Source of the DNA: Candidatus Sivonenia alaskensis PMM_0068
Lineage (GTDB): Bacteria > Cyanobacteriota > Cyanobacteriia > Gloeobacterales > PMM-0068
Reading direction: 5' to 3'
Assembly (NCBI GenBank): GCA_949127685.1
Contig: CASBPW010000272.1
Coordinates: 1-7,907 of the forward strand
Length of the DNA: 7,907 nt
Under the pieces are notes generated by a model. The model worked only from the letters and a program-made list of their open reading frames with translations. It made no database searches and was not told the origin of the DNA. Shown here piece by piece: positions 5,926 to 7,907 of this stretch (position 1 is the stretch's first letter; every line of letters starts with the position of its first letter). Both the position numbers and the translations under genes were made by a program.

Positions 5926-7485
5926 TCAGTGGGAGCCCAGGTCACTGCCAGATCCATATTCCCAACTGTCAAGCCAGCGATGAACTCTATAGCGTTGGGT
6001 GGGTGATAGAGCAGAGGTCCAAGATTCTAGAGATTTCGCAAGAGGATAGAGGGTGCTGTAGGCTCCCAAGTTCAAATAATGACCAAGCCAACTAATCAAG
6101 GTAGAAGGTCCTACATGCTCTACGATGCGGGCGATCAAGAGAGGATCCGCTATCGCGGTGCGGATCATCGTTTGAGAAAGACCAGAAAATTGGACAACAT
6201 CTTGGAGAAAAGGTTTTAAGACGCCTTCGCCTAGGTGCTCCATTTCTCGAAAGACAGTAATCAGCAGCTTATTGATCTGGTCTGGATCTGTTTTCTGGTC
6301 TACCCCAATACTCATCGCCCTTTGGAATAGCCAAGTTACCGCCAGATTCGGTTGGTAGGGTTGGAGCCAGTTCAAGGCATCCCGACTCAAAGCATCACTC
6401 TGTAAGGCTTCATCAATACCGTTGCCCAAACGCTTGAGATGACGAACCATTGCCCCAAAACCGCCAAAGCTCAGCGGAGATTGGTTTCCACTGCTGTCTC
6501 CAATGGCAAGAATTCGATTCCATACACTGCCCAAAGGTCCTTGCTGGTAAGACGGGAAAAAGCCAAACAGAGCCCGTTGGAAATTGAGATCTTTAACTTC
6601 TGTGTTCTGATAGCGGGGTAAAAGATCCAGATACTCCTCAAATAGGTCTTCCAGACGCGGACGACTCGGATGAGCATCCACATAGGTGAACAAATAGGTA
6701 GTCCGACCATCTCTAGCGGGGAATGCCTCCCAAAAATACTGGCACTGTTGCTGCATGGGGGTGAGGGAAACCATCAAGTCCGCTTGCTCATTTTCAGGAA
6801 ATCCTTGGGCACAACTCCCCACTACCAAGCAAACACCATCCGGTTTTTGACCTTTACGGGCCTGACGAACAATCGGGGATAGATGGCCCATGGCATCTAA
6901 TAGGAGTCGGGTTTTGAAGGGTCCGCCATCGGCATAGACCGTGACCCCATTAGGATGAATAACCGCTTTTTCAAAAGCCGTTTTTTCAAAAAGTTTCCCA
7001 CCATCCGCTAAAAATTGAGCTTTTAGTAAATTAAGCAGCACTACAGGGTCTACCCCTATATTCAAGACATCCCGTACCCAAACTTCAGGCCCACCCAAAA
7101 ATTGAATGCGCACCGGATTGCATTCCGTAACTATTACATCTTCAAGTTCTTGCAGAGAGAGTAGGTTCAATTCCAAGAAGGTGTTCATCTCCGTCCGCGA
7201 GATATTCCATTCTTGTTCTCGACCTCGGAGCATTCCCCGCTCGAGCAGGGCTACCCGCCAACCCTGACGAACGAGCGCAGCTGCGATAAATATTCCTAAG
7301 GTTCCACCGGCAATTACGACATCGCAGTCCAGCGCATCTATTTTTTCTGAGCTTTCATAGATAGCTGGAGGAATGGCAGAAGAACTAGAACCACTCCGCA
7401 CGCCATGCCATAGTTCATCGACACGACGCAGGTTAGCCAGCGCGTTCCCAGGAAGATTCGAGAGGATGAGCTCAGTCTGTGACAT
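5926..7485 (-). CDS. cruP: CruP, lycopene cyclase-like FAD-dependent protein
   Basis: A flavoprotein of the CruA/CruP branch of lycopene-cyclase-like proteins. CruP occurs in cyanobacteria and plants; it is a cyclase paralogue with doubtful cyclase activity, and in Arabidopsis it has been linked to limiting singlet-oxygen damage. The 519-residue product has the Rossmann FAD site DVVIAGGTLGIFIAAAL (residues about 55-71) with LLERG about 80, then GREQEWNISR (88-97), EVWVRDVLNIGVDP (134-147), DAMGHLSPIV (197-206), GVCLVVGSCAQGFP (217-230), FWEAFPARDGRTTYLFTY (251-268) and the second FAD motif, IGDSSGNQSPLSFGGFGAM (328-346). The family ending YGSGSD is present, so it is full length. The start is ATG 7485, with an AGG eight bases upstream. 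Several blocks closely match CruP rather than CruA as I recall the families. It diverges from ybeY and leads toward the oxidase gene. Confidence 0.9.
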   Translation of the reverse strand: MSQTELILSNLPGNALANLRRVDELWHGVRSGSSSSAIPPAIYESSEKIDALDCDVVIAGGTLGIFIAAALVRQGWRVALLERGMLRGREQEWNISRTEMNTFLELNLLSLQELEDVIVTECNPVRIQFLGGPEVWVRDVLNIGVDPVVLLNLLKAQFLADGGKLFEKTAFEKAVIHPNGVTVYADGGPFKTRLLLDAMGHLSPIVRQARKGQKPDGVCLVVGSCAQGFPENEQADLMVSLTPMQQQCQYFWEAFPARDGRTTYLFTYVDAHPSRPRLEDLFEEYLDLLPRYQNTEVKDLNFQRALFGFFPSYQQGPLGSVWNRILAIGDSSGNQSPLSFGGFGAMVRHLKRLGNGIDEALQSDALSRDALNWLQPYQPNLAVTWLFQRAMSIGVDQKTDPDQINKLLITVFREMEHLGEGVLKPFLQDVVQFSGLSQTMIRTAIADPLLIARIVEHVGPSTLISWLGHYLNLGAYSTLYPLAKSLESWTSALSPTQRYRVHRWLDSWEYGSGSDLGSH

Positions 7486-7490
7486 GAAGC

Positions 7491-7501
7491 GAACCTAAGG
7501 G
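7491..7501 (-). repeat. 11-bp element CCCTTAGGTTC before the cruP start (mirrored copy)
   Basis: Read on the minus strand, CCCTTAGGTTC ends five bases before the cruP ATG, followed by GCTTCATG. An identical 11-mer lies in front of the divergent ybeY gene at 7747-7757. It contains the AGG that may serve as a Shine-Dalgarno, but the identity extends well beyond that. Confidence 0.5.
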
Positions 7502-7547
7502 CTGCTTCCATTAAACATATGTACGTGATATGCGCCCTTACCGCTGC

Positions 7548-7585
7548 CCTATCCATCCCCCACTCGCCCCTATTCTTTGGATAGG
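7548..7585. repeat. Inverted repeat CCTATCC / GGATAGG in the divergent gap
   Basis: CCTATCC at 7548-7554 and GGATAGG at 7579-7585 are perfect 7-bp inverted arms 24 bp apart; CCTAT at 7569-7573 offers an alternative tighter stem with ATAGG. It lies in the leader or promoter zone of cruP, about 65-100 bp before its ATG. It could be a regulator site; evidence is limited to the symmetry. Confidence 0.3.
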
Positions 7586-7746
7586 CTGCAAGCTTTTGAA
7601 GCCCTAAGCCACAACAGATTTTGATATGGGAATCCCCGCTTCATTGGTGGGTATAGTATTGACTATGGGAGATGTAAGCGCTAAGACATAGAAAATCAGA
7701 AAGAGTCATCGCAAGCAAAATACTTTAGATTAACTCTGGCCTTGTT

Positions 7747-7757
7747 CCCTTAGGTTC
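7747..7757 (+). repeat. 11-bp element CCCTTAGGTTC before the ybeY start
   Basis: Identical to the element at 7491-7501 on the other strand, and here followed by TTCATG, the ATG being the ybeY start at 7761. The two copies form an inverted pair bounding the divergent intergenic region. Confidence 0.5.
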
Positions 7758-7760
7758 TTC

Positions 7761-7907
7761 ATGCCTATAGCCATCTGTGTCCAAGACTTAGTGCCTATCC
7801 CTATTCCTGCGGAACAATGGCAGGAATGGTTCAGTCTTTGGTGGCAACATCTGGGAGAGGGAGACTTTATCTTAATGCCAAAACCTGAAGAAGCAGAATT
7901 GACCCTC
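7761..7907 (+). CDS. ybeY: Endoribonuclease YbeY, N-terminal part (cut by window edge)
   Basis: YbeY is a zinc-dependent RNase acting in 16S rRNA 3'-end maturation and ribosome quality control. Only the first 49 residues are present, with no stop. They match the cyanobacterial YbeY N-terminus as I recall it: a VQD start, then IPAEQWQEWFSLWWQ, a variable stretch, and AELTL at the edge, which in the family leads into the LTDDxEI segment. The catalytic H-x3-H-x5-H zinc motif lies beyond the window and cannot be checked. ATG 7761 is the start, with AGG at 7752-7754 as a weak ribosome binding site. It is transcribed away from cruP. Confidence 0.75.
   Translation, partial: MPIAICVQDLVPIPIPAEQWQEWFSLWWQHLGEGDFILMPKPEEAELTL

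Noticed and set aside
5835..5957. Minus-strand 40-codon ORF overlapping the 3' end of cruP; considered as a frameshifted continuation of CruP.
   Set aside because: CruP already ends with the expected YGSGSD region, so no continuation is needed, and 40 open codons are easily due to chance.
1..7907. Search for CRISPR repeats, insertion-sequence ends, attachment sites and phage or toxin-antitoxin genes.
   Set aside because: No regular identical repeats with spacers, no transposase or integrase motifs and no tRNA-adjacent duplications were seen. The window reads as ordinary chromosomal backbone.

Overview
The window reads as chromosomal DNA of a cyanobacterium. The evidence is the gene set: a pipY-sepF-proC cluster, an Mrp of the cyanobacterial size, a plastid-terminal-oxidase-like alternative oxidase, and CruP, a lycopene-cyclase paralogue restricted to oxygenic phototrophs. 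Base composition is mid-range, and I found no HIP1 octamer (GCGATCGC) by eye. The species cannot be fixed from the sequence alone. I see no rRNA, tRNA, CRISPR array, transposase or phage gene.

Layout. (1) 1-676, plus strand: 3' part of a UDP-GlcNAc 2-epimerase gene (wecB) with a clear single-base frameshift near 512; the rest of the protein continues in another frame to 676. (2) 677-924: non-coding gap with four degenerate direct repeats (consensus GGTTTGAGATAG) and a weak promoter. (3) 925-3152, plus strand: pipY (PLP homeostasis), sepF (Z-ring anchor) and proC (proline synthesis), a tight operon with an ATGA overlap between the first two genes. pipX, often found just upstream of pipY in cyanobacteria, is not here. 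(4) 3153-3599: gap of about 450 bp with possible RNA signals, a tandem 9-bp repeat and a perfect TATAAT box in front of mrp. (5) 3600-4667, plus strand: mrp, an Fe-S carrier ATPase. (6) 4668-4845: convergent gap with a strong 40-nt hairpin. (7) 4846-7485, minus strand: in transcription order cruP, a possible small ORF, and the oxidase gene. (8) 7486-7760: divergent gap whose two ends carry the same 11-bp sequence directly before the two start codons. (9) 7761-7907, plus strand: start of ybeY, cut by the window edge.

How the genes fit together. The plus-strand genes are housekeeping: cell-surface sugar supply, PLP balance, division, proline, Fe-S assembly and ribosome maturation. The minus-strand pair is linked by theme: the oxidase moves electrons from plastoquinol to oxygen, and CruP in plants is tied to limiting singlet-oxygen damage. 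The pair may form a small photoprotective unit. That is inference from adjacency and family knowledge. No obviously new multi-gene system is visible; the most unusual items are the frameshift, the repeat array before pipY, the mirrored 11-mer, and the cruP-oxidase neighbourhood.
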